Of a stretch of DNA of 64,000 nucleotides, positions 31,991 through 44,186 are shown piece by piece. The notes beneath the pieces were generated by a model, which saw only the letters and a program-made list of their open reading frames with translations, was not told the origin of the DNA and made no database searches. Location: NCBI RefSeq assembly GCF_023065955.2, contig NW_026622897.1, forward strand, positions 7,383,001 to 7,447,000, given 5' to 3'. Position 1 is the stretch's first letter; every line of letters begins with the position of its first letter. The stretch is from Ursus arctos (taxonomy: Eukaryota; Chordata; Mammalia; Carnivora; Ursidae). The translations under genes were made by a program, and so were the position numbers.

Positions 31991-32940
31991 TTGAAGGTCC
32001 CTAAATAGAGGTTCTGCATTCCTTTTCTGTATACTCATCACTGAACTAGATACAAATCCAGCGTAGCAATTTTTAGGTTGCTATCTAAGAGAGAAGCTTA
32101 TGGACAGAGGCAGCTGGAAGGTGAAAAATATGCCATCAAAACAGAGAAGACCCTTCAGGGTCTTATGAGGGTCAGTTGAGGGCTTTCTTATTAAGAACGA
32201 TGTATTTTCAGAAATTAGGTCGCAAACATTTGAGATTTTTAAAATAACCAGACTGTAGAAATGGAGTGCAGGATCCCATTACCTTGGACTTAAACATGTA
32301 GCAAGTCCCAGGTGGTTCCAGGTTGGCATGAGGACTCGGCTCTGCAAATCACTTAGGGACCCAGGTTCACGGAGGTTCCACCATCTTTAATTCATAGTTT
32401 CCATCATTGCTTTGGGCATAGACATCTAGCCAGGGTAAGGGGAAGAGCACAGAGGATATTATGTAGGAAGATTTTACAGGGTAGGTTGAGCAGAAAGTGG
32501 TACAAATCACCTCTGGTCACATTTAGTCTCCAGGGTACTGCTAAGGGGCCAACGGCAGCTGGGAAAGGCAATCCAGCTTTGACTCCAAGAAGAAGAGGAA
32601 ATGGTTTGGTGAATAGCAAACAGTTTTTGATGGGGATGGTACAAGTAAGCCAAAGATGCCTTCTGGAGACCCAACCTGAAAGAAGAAAAAGTTGGAGGGA
32701 AGAGAACAAGATAATCTCTACTGAAACAGTTTAAGTTCTCCTTCACGTCTCCCAGGGAATAAGGCTGAGTCACAAAGCAGCAGATATCTCCAGATTTTCT
32801 AATTGGATTTCACAAACTGAAGTTGGCTAGAAATTTGTGTGTCTATACGCAAATTTACACCTTTAGTGTGAGCTATGAGTATTATATAGTATATTCTGAT
32901 TGTTATACTCCTTATTATGATATCATATGTAAATGTTATC
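31991..32940. other. unassigned stretch
   Basis: About 950 bp with no recognised repeat. Overlapping ORFs of 101, 82 and 88 codons at 32404-32773 have no domain. Confidence 0.4.
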
Positions 32941-32947
32941 CATCTCT

Positions 32948-32978
32948 TAATAATAATAACAATAATAATAATAATAAT
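32948..32978. repeat. (AAT)n microsatellite
   Basis: About ten AAT units with one AAC interruption. Adjacent to an antisense MIR, whose consensus has an ATT run here and is a likely seed. Confidence 0.93.
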
Positions 32979-33140
32979 GGTAGCTATTATATATTGAACT
33001 GTCATTGGTCAAATTGAGTTTTCTCAATGAAAATATCAAGTAGCTACTATTATTATAAAAATTTTGTAGATGAGGAAATTCAGGCTTAGAAAAGTTGCAT
33101 TATGAGCAATTAATATAAATCAGATGGTGGTACTCTCTTG
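32979..33140 (-). repeat. MIR fragment, antisense
   Basis: 'tagctactattattataaa' and 'ttgtagatgaggaaattcag' with 'gcttagaaaagttgc' are antisense MIR. Confidence 0.65.
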
Positions 33141-33400
33141 CTTAAAAATTTAGTGGCTTCCTGTTGTGATTAGAATAATCCAACCTCCCTACTTTGGCCT
33201 GTAGATCTTCTATAATATGGCCCAGCTTAGTTCTCTTATTTCTTCTCTTCCTTCTCTATGCTTCGGTCTCAGGGGGCTTCTCTTTGTTTGAAACCCCAAA
33301 TTCATCTTGCCTTAGAGTCTCCTGACCATGCTATTTAAATTAGCATGTTCATCCCCTGGCACAGAGGGCACTTAGTAAATATTGCTGAATGAATGAAGAA
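33141..33400 (+). repeat. L2 LINE 3' fragment
   Basis: 'tagtggcttcctgttgtgat' (33151), 'atatggcccagcttagttc' (33216), 'catcccctggcacagagg' (33350) and 'taaatattgctgaatgaatg' give the L2 3' end with internal deletions. Confidence 0.75.
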
Positions 33401-33599
33401 AAGAGTAACTCAAACCCAGTTATAAATTAGCAAGAGGTGGAGCTGGTATTCCAGCCGTTCTTCCTTATATTAAAAGCAGCTTGTGACCGTCTGCTATAAA
33501 GTCCACAGGCATTGAGTACACACTGTTGGTTGGACCCAGCAGCAATGTTTTCAGAGACTGAAGACAAGAACTTGATAGATCTCAGGTCTCATTAGTGAC

Positions 33600-33785
33600 C
33601 TCTGGTAAGGATGCCCCATTTATGGGCTTTGTCATTTGTGACAGTCCACACAACCCTCCGAGTCTGAGTTTCTCTGTCTATGAAAAGGGTAAAATACCAC
33701 TTACCTCATCTCGTTCTTGTGAGGATTACATAAGATAAGCATGTGAAAACTTCGCTGGAGACTCTAAAACATGATATGAACGTTT
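33600..33785 (+). repeat. MIR fragment
   Basis: 'gtctgagtttctctgtctat', 'taaaataccacttacctcat' and 'cttgtgaggattacataaga' are sense MIR. Confidence 0.7.
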
Positions 33786-34299
33786 ATTTATTTTTTTTTC
33801 AGAAAGAAAAGAAATACACATTTTCTTCCTCAGTCCTTTCCGTGGAGTGTTGTACATGGCAGGAGGTAGTGGTGGGAGGAGGGGCAGGTGGGAGGTGAGG
33901 CCCTGAGCTCTGTTTGGACTGCCTGGAACATTGCCATGCCCCTCCTGCGCACCAGGGGTGGGGCCTGAGTCCTGTCATAACACTCACATTAGCAGAGACT
34001 GGGAGCAGTTTCTGGGGATAAACCTACCCAAGTGAAAATTACTTTCCCCGAGAACATGACCCCACCAGTGATACACTCTGTAGTTGGAAGAGGCCTCCGT
34101 GTCCCAGAGTGCAGACATAATTACCCTCAGTAGGGATATGTGATGCAGAGTGTACATAATTGCATTTTGTGACACCAACTTCCAGTTTACACCACACAGC
34201 TTCAAGTCAATTTGTAATAGCAGTAATGGTGTTACAGGATGGGATTTTGCCAGATTTCTCTAGCAATTCTTTGAAGATTTCAGTATACTGAATTGTCTT

Positions 34300-34550
34300 T
34301 GCTACTCTTTTATAAGTTCGAGAATACACAAGCAAGATGATTAATCTCTGCTTTAAATAGATGCCTAACATGTCTTCCTGTGTGTTGAGGAGGAGTGGGC
34401 AGCGTCCTTAGTAATTTTGCCCGATTGCTCTTTTTACAAAGGAGACAATGAAGTGCTTGTCTAAGCTCAGGAAGTTCTTTTGTGGCAGAGTTGGGACTAA
34501 AACTCAAGTCCTCTAACTCTCAGAATAGTGCTCTGGCCACAACATACTTT
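34300..34550 (-). repeat. probable MIR fragment, antisense
   Basis: 'acaaaggagacaatgaagtg', 'ctaagctcaggaagttc', 'gtggcagagttgggactaaa' and 'agaatagtgctctggccac' fit antisense MIR. Confidence 0.6.
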
Positions 34551-34894
34551 CAGCTAAATAAATGTTGGAAAAGAGTTACTTTTTGAGTTTTGGACTTGTT
34601 CCCTTATTTGTCCTGTGTTACATGCTACTCTTCAGTTTAACACCTGCTAAAAAGTATACAGTTCTCTGTCTTGTAAGAGAGGTTTGCTTGAAGAAATGTC
34701 CAGAAGTTTTTGGGATCTGCTAAAGAGCTGGGGAGCTTGGAGTGTAAGATTCTAAGTCTCTTCCAGAAGAGCTTTTCACCTAAAAGAGGACATTACATTT
34801 TAAAGACTGACTTTATATCTTTTATAAGCTTGAGTTAATATTATTTGGTATGTAGGCTCTTTCTTTTCTCCTTCATGAATTAAGAAGCTAGTAA

Positions 34895-37140
34895 TTTTTT
34901 TCAATTACGAATTTTTAATTGTAAAATACACATAACATAAAATTAACCAATTGAAATGTACAATTCAGTAATGCTAATTATATTCCCGTTGTTGTGCAGC
35001 CAATCTCCAGAATGTTTTTTTATTGCAAAACTGAAACTCCATACCCATTTTAATAACAACTCCCCATTTCCCCCTCTCCCCCACCCCTGGCCATGACCAT
35101 TCTACTGTCTCCACGAATTTGACTACTCTAGGTACCTCATAAGCTAACTCATATAAGTGGAATCATATAGTATTTGTCTTTTTGGAACTACCTTATTTCA
35201 CTTAACATGTCTTTAAGATTCATATATGTTGTAGCACTTGACAAAATTACCTTCTTAAAACAGAATAATATTCCATTGTCTGTATATACCACATTTCATT
35301 TATCCATTCATCTATTGATGGATACTTGGGTTCCTTTCACCTCTTGACTTTTGTAAATAGTGGCTTCTATGAATGCAGTTGTATGAATATCTCTTCAAGA
35401 CCCCGCTTTCAGTTCTTTTGGGAATATACTCAGAAGTGGAATTGCTGGGTCGTAGTTAACTCTCTATTTTATATTTTTGAGGAACTGCTATACTGTTTCC
35501 ACAGTGGCTGTACCACTTTACATTCCCACCAACAAGGGTTGCACAAGGGTTCCAATTTCTCCACATCCCTACAAAGTAGACATCCTAACGAGTATGAGGC
35601 ATCTCACCGTGGTTCTTATTCCATTTCCCTAATAATTAGTGGTGCTGAACATCTTCTCCTATGCTTGTTGGCCATTTGTGTATCATACTAGAGAAACATC
35701 AACTAGAGTCTTCTGCTCATTTTTAAGTCTGGTTATTTATTTATTTATTCGATGTTGACTTGTAGGAATTCTTTTTTTTAAAGGTTTATTTTACTTATTT
35801 TAGAGAGGCGGGGAGGGCTGAAGGACAGAGAGATAGACACCCACAAGCAGACTCCCCACTGAGCATGGAGCCTGACACGGGGCTTGATTCCATGACCCTG
35901 AGACCATAACCTGAGCTGAAATCAACCGTCAGATGCCTAATCAACTGAGCCATCCACGCGCCCCATACTTGTAGGAGTTCTTTATGTTCTGGATGTTAAC
36001 CCCTTATCAGACATATGATTTGCAAATATTTTTTCCATTCTGTAGGTTGCCCTTTCACTCTGCTGATTGTGTTCTTTGAAGCACAGAAGCTTTCTTTTTT
36101 GTGTGTGTAGTCCATTTTATCTACTGTTTTCTTTTGTTGCCTATGCTTTTGGTGTCATATCTAAGAAATCATTGCCAAATTCAATGTCATGAAGATTCTC
36201 TTCTGTGTTTTCTTCTAGGAGCTTTAGAGTTTTAGCTCTTAGGTTTGGGCCTTTCACTAATTTTGAATTAATTTTTGTCTATGGTATAAGGTAAGGATCT
36301 ATGTTTACTCTTTTGCATGTGGATCTCCAGTTTTTCTAAAACCATTTGTTGAAGAGACTGCCCTCTCTCCATTGAATGGTCTTTGCACCCTGGTGGAAAA
36401 TCATTTGACCATGTATGCAAGCGTTCATTTCCAGACTCTTTATTCTATCCCATTGGTCTATATGTCTGTTATGATTGTGGTAGCTTCATAATAAGTTTTG
36501 TAATCAGGAATTGTGAGGCCTCCAACTTTGCTCTTCTTTTTCAAGATTGTTTCTGTCTCTTCAAAGTCCCTTGAGATTCAACATAAATCTTAGGATGGAT
36601 TTTTTCTATTTCTGCAAAAAATACTGCTGGGATTTTGGCAGAGATTGCATTAAATCTATAGAGTGCTTTGGGTAATATTGACATCTTAACAATATTAAGT
36701 CTTCCAGTCCATGAAAATGGGCTGTCTTTCCATTTATCTGTATTTCATTTCTTTCAGCATTTTTTGGGGAGTTTTCAGTGTACAGGTCTTTTGCCTCCTG
36801 AGTTAAATTTATTTCCAGATATTTATGTGCATGTGTGTGTGCTATTATAAATAAAATTCTTTTCCTTTTGGATTGTTTATTATTAGTGTGTAGAAATACA
36901 AATTATTTTTTATGTTGATTTTGTATCTTGTAACTTTGCTTCGTTTGTTTATTTATTATAACAGTATTTCTGTGGAGTCTTTCGGTTTTCTATATATGAG
37001 ACCATGGTGTTTGCAGAGATCATTTTATTTCTTCCTTTTCAATTTGCACACCGTATTTTTTTTTATTTGTTTATTGCCTAACTGCTCGGTCTGGAACTTC
37101 CAGTACTATGTTAAATAGGAGAGGTGAAAGTGGGCATCCT
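34895..37140 (-). mobile_element. L1 LINE, 5'-truncated, antisense, about 2.05 kb plus a SINE
   Basis: Reads as the reverse complement of an L1 3' UTR followed by the C-terminal two fifths or so of ORF2. Landmarks left to right: 'gtgcagccaatctccagaa' (34996), 'gaatttgactactctagg' (35115), 'gaatataccca'-like at 35423, 'gtggctgtaccactttacat' (35504), 'ccccttatcagacatatgat' (36000), 'ccatttgttgaagagac' (36343), 'gattgcattaaatctatag' (36645) and 'gggcatcctgg' (37131). ORF2 is full of stops. It is interrupted by a Can-SINE at 35775. TSDs of the L1 itself are not clear. Confidence 0.92.
35775..35966 (-). mobile_element. Can-SINE, antisense, inside L1
   Basis: T tail and ATTT unit at 35775-35795, GA-rich spacer, reversed B-box region, and head reversed at 35945-35964 ('gagccatccacgcgcccc'). 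ACTTGTAGGAATTCTTT (35758-35774) and ACTTGTAGGAGTTCTTT (35967-35983) are a 17-bp TSD with one mismatch. It splits the antisense L1. Confidence 0.97.
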
Positions 37141-37314
37141 GGTTACTGAATAATATAATTATCCTGTGTCAAAGGAAACAGCAATATATAGCAAACTGAT
37201 TTTAAAGGAGAATATTGAAGCTGATAAAAGTCAGACAGAGGTATGTCTGTATGGATATTCTTAGACTCTTGCATTGCTTTTCACTCCCCTGTGTGCTCCA
37301 GCAGGGACAGTGAC

Positions 37315-38165
37315 CTAGGCCACAGTCGTATTCAACAAATGTTCATGGATGAACAGGCACTGAATATTTAGGGAATAAGACAGCAAAGTCTCTGCTTTTG
37401 TGGAGCTTACAGTCTAGTTGGGGTGTATGTGTATTTGAGGAATAAACTATGATCAAATAAACAATAAGAAAAATTTTGGAAGTGATAAGTCCTATAAAGA
37501 ATATGCAATAGGATTGATGGATAGGTAATGACTAGGAGATAGTTAAGGCCATCTTATTTGAAGAAGTGACACTTGAGCCATGATGTAAATGAGGGGAAGG
37601 ACCCAGCCATGTAAAGACCCAGAGGCAGTGTTGTAGACAGAGGAACCACAAGTGTGTGAGTCTATGGCAGGAAAATTTTGGCATTCTCAATCAAGAGAAG
37701 GAAAGCCAGTGAGGCTGGAGCAGAGTGAGCAAGGACAAAGTTACAGGAGATGAAGTCAGAGAGGTTTATTTTACTAGGTTTATTTGGCTAGGGCCAAATC
37801 CTAGAGGGCCTCGTGGCATAAGGGAAGGATTTATTCTCCGATGATGTGGTCCACATTTTATTTATTTTATTTTATTTTATTTTATTTTTTTTAAAGATTT
37901 TTTATTTATTTATGTGACAGAGAGACAGGCAGCGAGAGAGGGAACACAGCAGGGGGAGTGGGAGAGGAAGAAGCAGGCTCACAGCGGAGGAGCCCGATGT
38001 GGGACTCGATCCTGGGACGCCGGGATCACGCCCTGAGCCGAAGGCAGACGCTTTAACGACTGCGCTACCCAGGCGCCCCTGTGGTCCACATTTTAAAGGC
38101 ATTGTTAATCTATGTGCTGCTATGCAAAGAATAGGTATGAAGATAATGGGCTGTACCCACATGGC
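37315..38165 (-). mobile_element. L2 LINE, antisense, split by a Can-SINE
   Basis: 'tgtggagcttacagtctag' (37400), 'gaagaagtgacacttgagcc' (37559), 'cagtgaggctggagcagag' (37709) and 'gagatgaagtcagagagg' (37748) are in antisense L2 order. After the SINE, 'cattttaaaggcattgtta' and 'tgtgctgctatg' continue it. Confidence 0.82.
37861..38079 (-). mobile_element. young Can-SINE, antisense, perfect 16-bp TSD
   Basis: T-rich (TTTTA)n tail at 37861-37888, reversed spacer, reversed B box GGCTCNATC-type at about 38001, and an intact reversed head 'gcgctacccaggcgcccc' (38062-38079). TGTGGTCCACATTTTA at 37845-37860 is repeated exactly at 38080-38095. Little divergence indicates recent insertion. The 163- and 145-codon ORFs over this region are by-products of the SINE. 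Confidence 0.98.
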
Positions 38166-38954
38166 TCTCAGACATTCCCTTGCACGGTCTTTGTCACCCA
38201 TTGAGCACAGGAAATCCCTGCACCAGACAGAGGCTTGTCTTTCATTCTCATACCAGACACCAGCCAGCTTTCTAGGACTGCAGGGTGTTGAGAGGAGAAG
38301 AGTGGAAACAGAGAAGGTGAAGAGGGAAAACCAAAGCACAATTTTTTGGACATTGAGACTTTGTTTGGCTAGAGGTGAAAATATAGTTGACACTGCGAGT
38401 ACCTTGTCCGTATGCCCTCAGTCTGCGCCACCGTGAGCATTCTAAGGGCATCGTGGACTTGCCTGGCTGGAAGGCGGTCCCAAACTGCTGGGGGAAATAT
38501 TCCCCTGGAAGCAGCCCTCTGCCAAAGACCAGATGAAAGATGCAAGATAAATATTCAAATTCCCATGCCCTTCACGTGGGATAGCTCAGATGTGTTCTAC
38601 ATGGTTTATGGCTTTCCAGAATTCCCCGGTAGGACTGAGCCCCAGTTGCCCACAGAAGAATCTTGCTTGATAGTGGACCATTTATTAGCCTCCTCTCTGT
38701 CCCATTTTCTACACCCCTGGCACTCATATTATTGTCTCAGACTCTGCTTCTGAGGTAACCCACCCTATTAGAGAGGATATCTGGCCTAAATCCTGCTAAT
38801 GATAATCGCACTGGCTATCGGGATCATGTCAGAGGACCCATTTATTGAGTGCATCCTGGACATTTTTCTATGGACTTCTAGGCATAGGAGGCAACATGAA
38901 AGCTTTAACTTGTGAATAGATTTTGTAAATTACAAACTGCTCCTGCAGACTGAA
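38166..38954. other. unassigned stretch
   Basis: No recognised repeat apart from a weak antisense MIR/L2-like patch near 38840-38890. ORFs here are motif-free. Confidence 0.4.
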
Positions 38955-39070
38955 TATAAGCAAGCAAGATGAAATTAAACATCTTTGCGTTTTGTTCAGT
39001 TTGTATCTCTAGCATTTAACTCCATGTCTGACTCTAGCAGACACTTGAGAAATACTTATTGGGTGAGTGA
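38955..39070 (+). repeat. L2 3' end fragment
   Basis: 'gttcagtttgtatctctagc' and 'gagaaatacttattgggtg' with an AGTGAGG end are an L2 terminus. Confidence 0.65.
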
Positions 39071-39284
39071 GGTAGGAAATATGGCAAATATGCAGAGATG
39101 GGATGAAATGTATATACTTTATTATTTCTTAGATTCTTGGGAAATACAAGGTACCGGATAACCTTCCTTGATTCTCTTTCATTTTCTCTCTCTCTGCCCA
39201 AGCTACAGCTGGGAACTGGGAATGAGGTGTGTGTTGGGCCTGTGACATTCACTTAGTTTTTCTCTGTTAGTTTACCTGAGCTTA

Positions 39285-39580
39285 ACTTTTATTTAACTAA
39301 TTAAACAAATATTATCCAGCACTTACTAAGTGTCAGGCACTCCGATGAGAATATGGGGATACATGGGCTAAGAAAGAGACACAATCCCTTCCCTCTTGGA
39401 ACATAAAGATTGTTGGGGATAGAGATACTACTGCACAAATTATTACATGATCCACTTTTAAATTATAATTATATTAAATACTATAAAGTCAAAGTACAGT
39501 GTGTCATCAAGCATATAATTGGAGACCTAGTCTAGTCCAGAAATCTAGAAAAAGTTCATTTGACAAAGTAACATTTACAT
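39285..39580 (-). repeat. L2 fragment, antisense
   Basis: 'cagcacttactaagtgtcag', 'gcactccgatgagaatatgg', 'cccttccctcttggaacata' and 'tactataaagtcaaag' follow antisense L2. Confidence 0.65.
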
Positions 39581-41315
39581 TGAAACATATAAAGTAAAAT
39601 GATTGAATTAAATATTTGGCAATTTCCTCTTCGGCTTTGAAATCCTGTGACTATATTCCCACTTTAAACACTGTTTAAATTTCTTATGCCGATCTCTGGG
39701 CACTGGTGGGTTGTGGCTGTAAATTATGAAGCCAACTTCTTGCACTGCAGACGACTCTGTGACAAGAGGCACACAGGTTCCTGGCCCAGATCACCCAACA
39801 CTGTTCCCTGCAAGAATGTCTTGAGGACTTTAAAGACACAAGGTCATGATGTGTCTGTACTTGTCCCACCAGTTTTCTAATTTCCTGTGTGCTCATTCTT
39901 GTTGGCCTGTCTTGACTCTTCTGTTAACCCATCAGTATATCTCTAGTTTGAATACCGAAGGGACATGACCGAGGACAGAAGCACACTTTTGGAGATGGTG
40001 ACAAACATGATTTGGAATTTGAAAGAATAAGTTCAGATAATTCTCATGCACAGGCTCTAGGTACTGGTGAAGATTCAAGCAGCTGTAGAATAAGTTATTT
40101 TTCTGAGTTCTCCTTTTGTGTATGTGGGGCCCAGTCACACTTATGGTATTTACCTTCACACTAACCGGAGGACACTAAATTCTTCAGCTGAAAACGTGGC
40201 TCTTCTAAGTCTATTCTTCTCTAGAACCCAGACGGTGAAGCCTAGAGGTGCTGTCCGGCAATTGTGGTAAATCTTCATGGCATTTTAGTATGAAATCTTG
40301 GAAGATTAAGATATCTTAATCCAACTTTTCACTGATTTTTAAATTTTCCTTACAATTTGCTGATTAACCAGTGGTTCAGTGAGCCAATACAGAAAGCTCC
40401 TTGCTTCCTAAGGCAAGCGACTCATTCCAGTCTTTGAATGGCTCTATCCATAGGCTTAACCCATATCTGTGTCCCTATAATGTCTTCTCCATTGCTCCTG
40501 TTTATTCTTGTGCTCTGCTTAAACAGGTGTGGAGCTGGGATTTTGGGTCATTTTACATGTGGTAATTAAACAACACTGAAAGCTTCTCTTCCTTGGCATA
40601 GTGATACATAAAACAACCAACCACCCAAATTGTGCAATAAATAGTAACTGCCTGGCAAGTTAGAAAAATTCAATGAAAAGAAGCAAAGCAAAAACAGAAA
40701 TAAACACAAGAACACCCCAAAACCAAAAACACCACTGCAGTATCACCAGAAGCATGTGCTTTTCTCACTGTAAGTATTTCAACGGGACCTATTTTCTACC
40801 CAAGGACAGTGTTGGGGAACCCGATATGTAATCCCCAGAGCAGACCAAAACCATGGATGGTGAGCACCAAGCACAGTGGTTAATGGAGCCAAAGGGAGAA
40901 GGAGAAGTCATGTGGGTTGTAATTATGCTGAATTAGCTGCCCTTCTGGGGTCAGTGGTGCAAGCAGAAAGAAAGGTACCCTTCGTAAGAGAGACAACTGG
41001 GGCGAGTGTCTTTTTAAAAGCAGAGGATTCTCCCTAACATCAGTAGGAGTAAAAGTATATGTTTGGTGAGAAATAATTAGCTGTACCAAATATAGGACAT
41101 ACTATACAAGTGCTTGTACCTAAGAATGGCTGTCTAAATACTGAAGGTACATTAAATGTAACCATTAAAGTAAGAAAGTATAGAAATAGAGACAATAAAT
41201 GGCTGTATATTAAGTATAGCTCAAGAAATTTACTTTTTTGAGCAATCTAGCTCTTAGAGCTGGAAGGGAAATGTTTGCATTGCAACACCAGTTCTTAAAA
41301 TTAATCTTTGACCCA
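39581..41315. other. unassigned, repeat-poor stretch
   Basis: About 1.7 kb without a repeat I can name and without a supported gene. An A/C-rich patch lies at 40675-40735. Confidence 0.4.
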
Positions 41316-41319
41316 AACA

Positions 41320-41535
41320 GCTATGCTGAGGATCGTGTTAATAGCTAGCACCTATGGGCCAATATCTTTACACCATCCCATTTAATCCTCAGCTGTAAAA
41401 GGTAATATAATAATTTTCTCATTTGTGGGATGTGGGAACTAAGTTTTATGATGTTAAGCAGATTGCTGAGTTTCACACAATCAGCAAGTGGCAGAACCAG
41501 ACTTTGAACTCAGGTTAGTGACTCAGCGTTCAGGC
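41320..41535 (-). repeat. MIR SINE, antisense
   Basis: 'cccatttaatcctcagctgt', 'gtgggatgtgggaactaagt', 'cacacaatcagcaagtggca' and 'gaaccagactttgaactcag' are well-ordered antisense MIR. Confidence 0.8.
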
Positions 41536-41889
41536 ATGGGATGTCCCTCCACATCTGGTTGTTGAATGAGAAAGGGGGCTGACAGGGAGGAAAGCAAGAT
41601 GAGGTGGGGGACACTGCCACTCTTGTAAGGACAAACTTGGATCTGAATGAAGTGGCATCTGAGATGAGGCTTGAAGGACAAATAGAAGTGAGATAAAAAA
41701 TCAGGTACTAGTGGGAGCTAGAAGACAGGAAAAGATGCTCTGGTTGGAGGGAACAGTATGTGTGAAGGCCCGGAGGGAAGAGAGTGTACGTGGCAGTACG
41801 ATACATCTGTGTAGATTGAGCATGTGTGAGGCTGGGGGTGGAGAGGAGTGATGTGACAGACTGTGCTTTCTAAAGACGGAACACCTCCT

Positions 41890-42485
41890 GTTCTACGTGC
41901 TCTCCTACAGCTTTTCCACCCACCCCCCCCCCCCCCCCGTCACCAAATGGGGTCTCATTCCCTCCCTCTGAATATGGCGGGTTTGTGACTCCCTTGTACC
42001 CATGTCAAGTGAGGGAAGTGACACTAAGCGCTTTCTGTGGCTAGGTCCCAAAAGGTGATGCAGCTTCTTTATTGTCAGTGAGGATATCCACCTTTGGAGC
42101 CCTGAACTGCCTTGTAGGAAGTCCAGTGACCCTGAGGTTGCCATGCTGTGCAGAAGTCTGGGCCCAGAGAGAAGTCATTTGTAGGTATCCTGACTGACAG
42201 TCCCAGATGAGATCCCAGCCAACAGACATGTGACATCATGACAGATATCAACCACTAGACATATGAGTGGAGGTGCTTCCAGATGATTCCATTCTTCAGC
42301 TGTTAAATCACTCCAGTCTTTAAGTCCTCCCGGATGAAGCCCCAGACATCATATAGCAGAAACAACGGTCTTTGCTGTGCCCTGAGTTCCTGACCCAACC
42401 AATAGTTGTTCTATGCCACTAAGTTTTGGGATGACTTGCTATGCAGCTATAGTAACTGAAATAGGTGGTTGTATTGTGCAAGGAG
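41890..42485 (+). mobile_element. MLT1-type (MaLR) solitary LTR inside L2
   Basis: 'ttgccatgctgtgcagaagt' (42138), 'gacagtcccagatgagatcc' (42197), 'agacatatgagtggaggtg' (42257), 'gccccagacatcatatagc' (42338) and 'gccactaagttttgggatga' (42415) are consecutive landmarks of MLT1-type LTRs. No internal region. The left limit is uncertain and includes a C16 run. Confidence 0.78.
41923..41938. repeat. C16 homopolymer
   Basis: Sixteen consecutive C. Unusual for a mammalian LTR, slippage-prone, and a likely place for assembly error. Confidence 0.9.
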
Positions 42486-42760
42486 CTGACTAAATATGTC
42501 TGCAATTCAGAAGAGAGATTCGGGCTAGAAATGTAGCCCTCCGGGTTTTCTGCATTGCAGATGATGACTGGAGCCCTAAGAAGACATGAGGTAACCCAGG
42601 GCAGTGTGCAGAATTAAAAGAGGAGAGCGTTAGGAAGTCACTCTGGGACATATCAACATTGAATGTCTAAAAAGGACAGGAAATAAGGAAGAGGCCAGGA
42701 GGCAGCATCAGACGAAGGAGCAACACCACAAGAAACGGTTCTTAAGGGAGGCAAAGGATG

Positions 42761-43840
42761 AACAGATTTCATGAGACACACAGGGGATCAGCACTCTCAG
42801 TTGCCTCGGAGACAGAACTGGGACTGGCTTAAGGGTACACAGACGGCCCTTGTCCAGAGCCGTTTCTGAGAGAGAAGCGAGCATGAACAGTGGACTGAGG
42901 TGTGGTGAAGAGCCGTAGCTTGCATGGTAGGTTCTTAATGAAGATGTGTTGAATGACGCTGAAATGGAATGAAATAGGGGTGCATTGGTTACAGCTGGAA
43001 GAAGAGAGAAGTAGTTAACAGAGAGTGGAGAGCCCAGGGTCTTGGTGAGGAGGAGGGGAAAAGAAGATATTCCAGCATTTGTGATGGAAGCTGCAGCACA
43101 CGGCTCTTCTGGCAGCTGTCCCTTGCTGCCCTCCACCTGCACTGGCTGCTGGGGTGACCCTTGTCCAGAGCCCGTCACACACACCCCACAGTGGCCAGAG
43201 CTGTTCTCAAGCTCCAACTGGGGGCTCTTTCCACCACATCACAGCACAGCCTGGATGACAGTGGCATGGCCATGTTGCCAACACTTCCCAGAACATGCAA
43301 CTCTTTTGTTTAATAAGAGGGCGGAGGTTGGGGGAGGGAGAGAGCAGTCAGCCAACTGTAAAACAGGTCACAAACCGTGGACTTATATACAAGTGCCACG
43401 GAAAAAGTTAAGAACAACATCCTTTATTCTGACAGCACCTCTTTCTTCCAAAAGCCCATAACACTTTATAATTCAGATTTGTTCCTCAAGTCACCCAGTC
43501 CAGCAGAAACACACCATTTCCTTTGTGAGTCTACTGAAGGGCTCAGGAAAATGGAGGAAGGAGTCAGGGTAATCCTTTCAGACAATTAATATTTCTGATT
43601 TTTCGCTTCCATCCAGGTGTAGAGCCAAAGACCTAGCTGTTTCTGCACAGTAGAAAGGCTTTCACCAACTTTATAGTTTCTGTTTTACATTGTCAATTTA
43701 AGCTAGTTTTGAGATAAATTTGCCTGCCACAGGTTCTTGACAAGTGGTTTAGGGATGGGTTATGCCAAAAATCTGTTATTTACTAAGCGGAGAAAATCCT
43801 TGTCTAAATAGACATTGTAATGCAGCATTAAAGGGATAGT
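42761..43840. other. unassigned stretch
   Basis: No recognised repeat beyond possible L2 traces up to 42960. Opposing ORFs of 169 and 139 codons at 42708-43461 overlap each other and lack motifs, so neither is called. Confidence 0.4.
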
Positions 43841-43841
43841 A

Positions 43842-44186
43842 CAGTTGACCCATGAACAACGTGGGGGTTAGGGGTGCCACCTCCCCCTGTGCTGTTGAAA
43901 ATTTGCATATAACTTCTGGCTCCCCAAAAACTTAATTACTAATAGCCTACTGTGACCAGAAGCCTTACTGAAAACATATAGAGTTGATTAACACACGTTT
44001 TGTATGTTATGTCTGTTATATACTGTGTTCTTATAATAAAGTAACCTAGAGAAAAAGAAATGTTAAGAAAATCATAAGGAAGAGAAAATGCATTTACAGT
44101 GCTCTACTGTATTTATCAAAAAAAATTAGAACCTGTGTGTAAGCGCACCTGTGCAGTTCAAACCCACGTTGTTCAAGCATCAACTG
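43842..44186. mobile_element. Tigger-like (TcMar) non-autonomous DNA transposon with both TIRs
   Basis: 345 bp flanked by TA dinucleotides (43840-43841 and 44187-44188), as for Tc1/mariner targets. The left terminus CAGTTGACCCATGAACAACG and the reverse complement of the right terminus CAGTTGATGCTTGAACAACG agree at 21 of the first 24 bases. The interior has the expected 'cttaattactaatagcctac' and 'tcataaggaagagaaaatg' blocks. No transposase ORF. Confidence 0.93.

Larger units (their letters stand above)
41555..42760 (-). mobile_element. L2 LINE, antisense, split by an LTR
   Basis: 41555-41880 carries 'ggcatctgagatgaggcttg', 'tgtgtgaaggcccggaggg' and 'ggagaggagtgatgtgacag'. After the LTR, 42490-42740 carries 'agaagagagattcgggctag', 'gaggaga'/'gtcactctgggacatatcaa' and 'aggaagaggccaggagg', the next antisense L2 blocks. 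Confidence 0.68.

Noticed and set aside
32823..33017. ORF encoding a run of asparagines
   Set aside because: Produced by the (AAT)n microsatellite.
35326..37118. Several plus-strand ORFs (60-121 codons)
   Set aside because: They are antisense readings of an L1. The L1 itself is on the minus strand and broken.
37902..38393. 163-codon minus-strand ORF and the opposing 145-codon ORF
   Set aside because: Both begin or run through the Can-SINE at 37861-38079. The translations are shadows of the SINE plus L2 flank.
42708..43461. ORFs of 169 (minus) and 139 (plus) codons
   Set aside because: They overlap each other on opposite strands, have no motif, and start in antisense L2.
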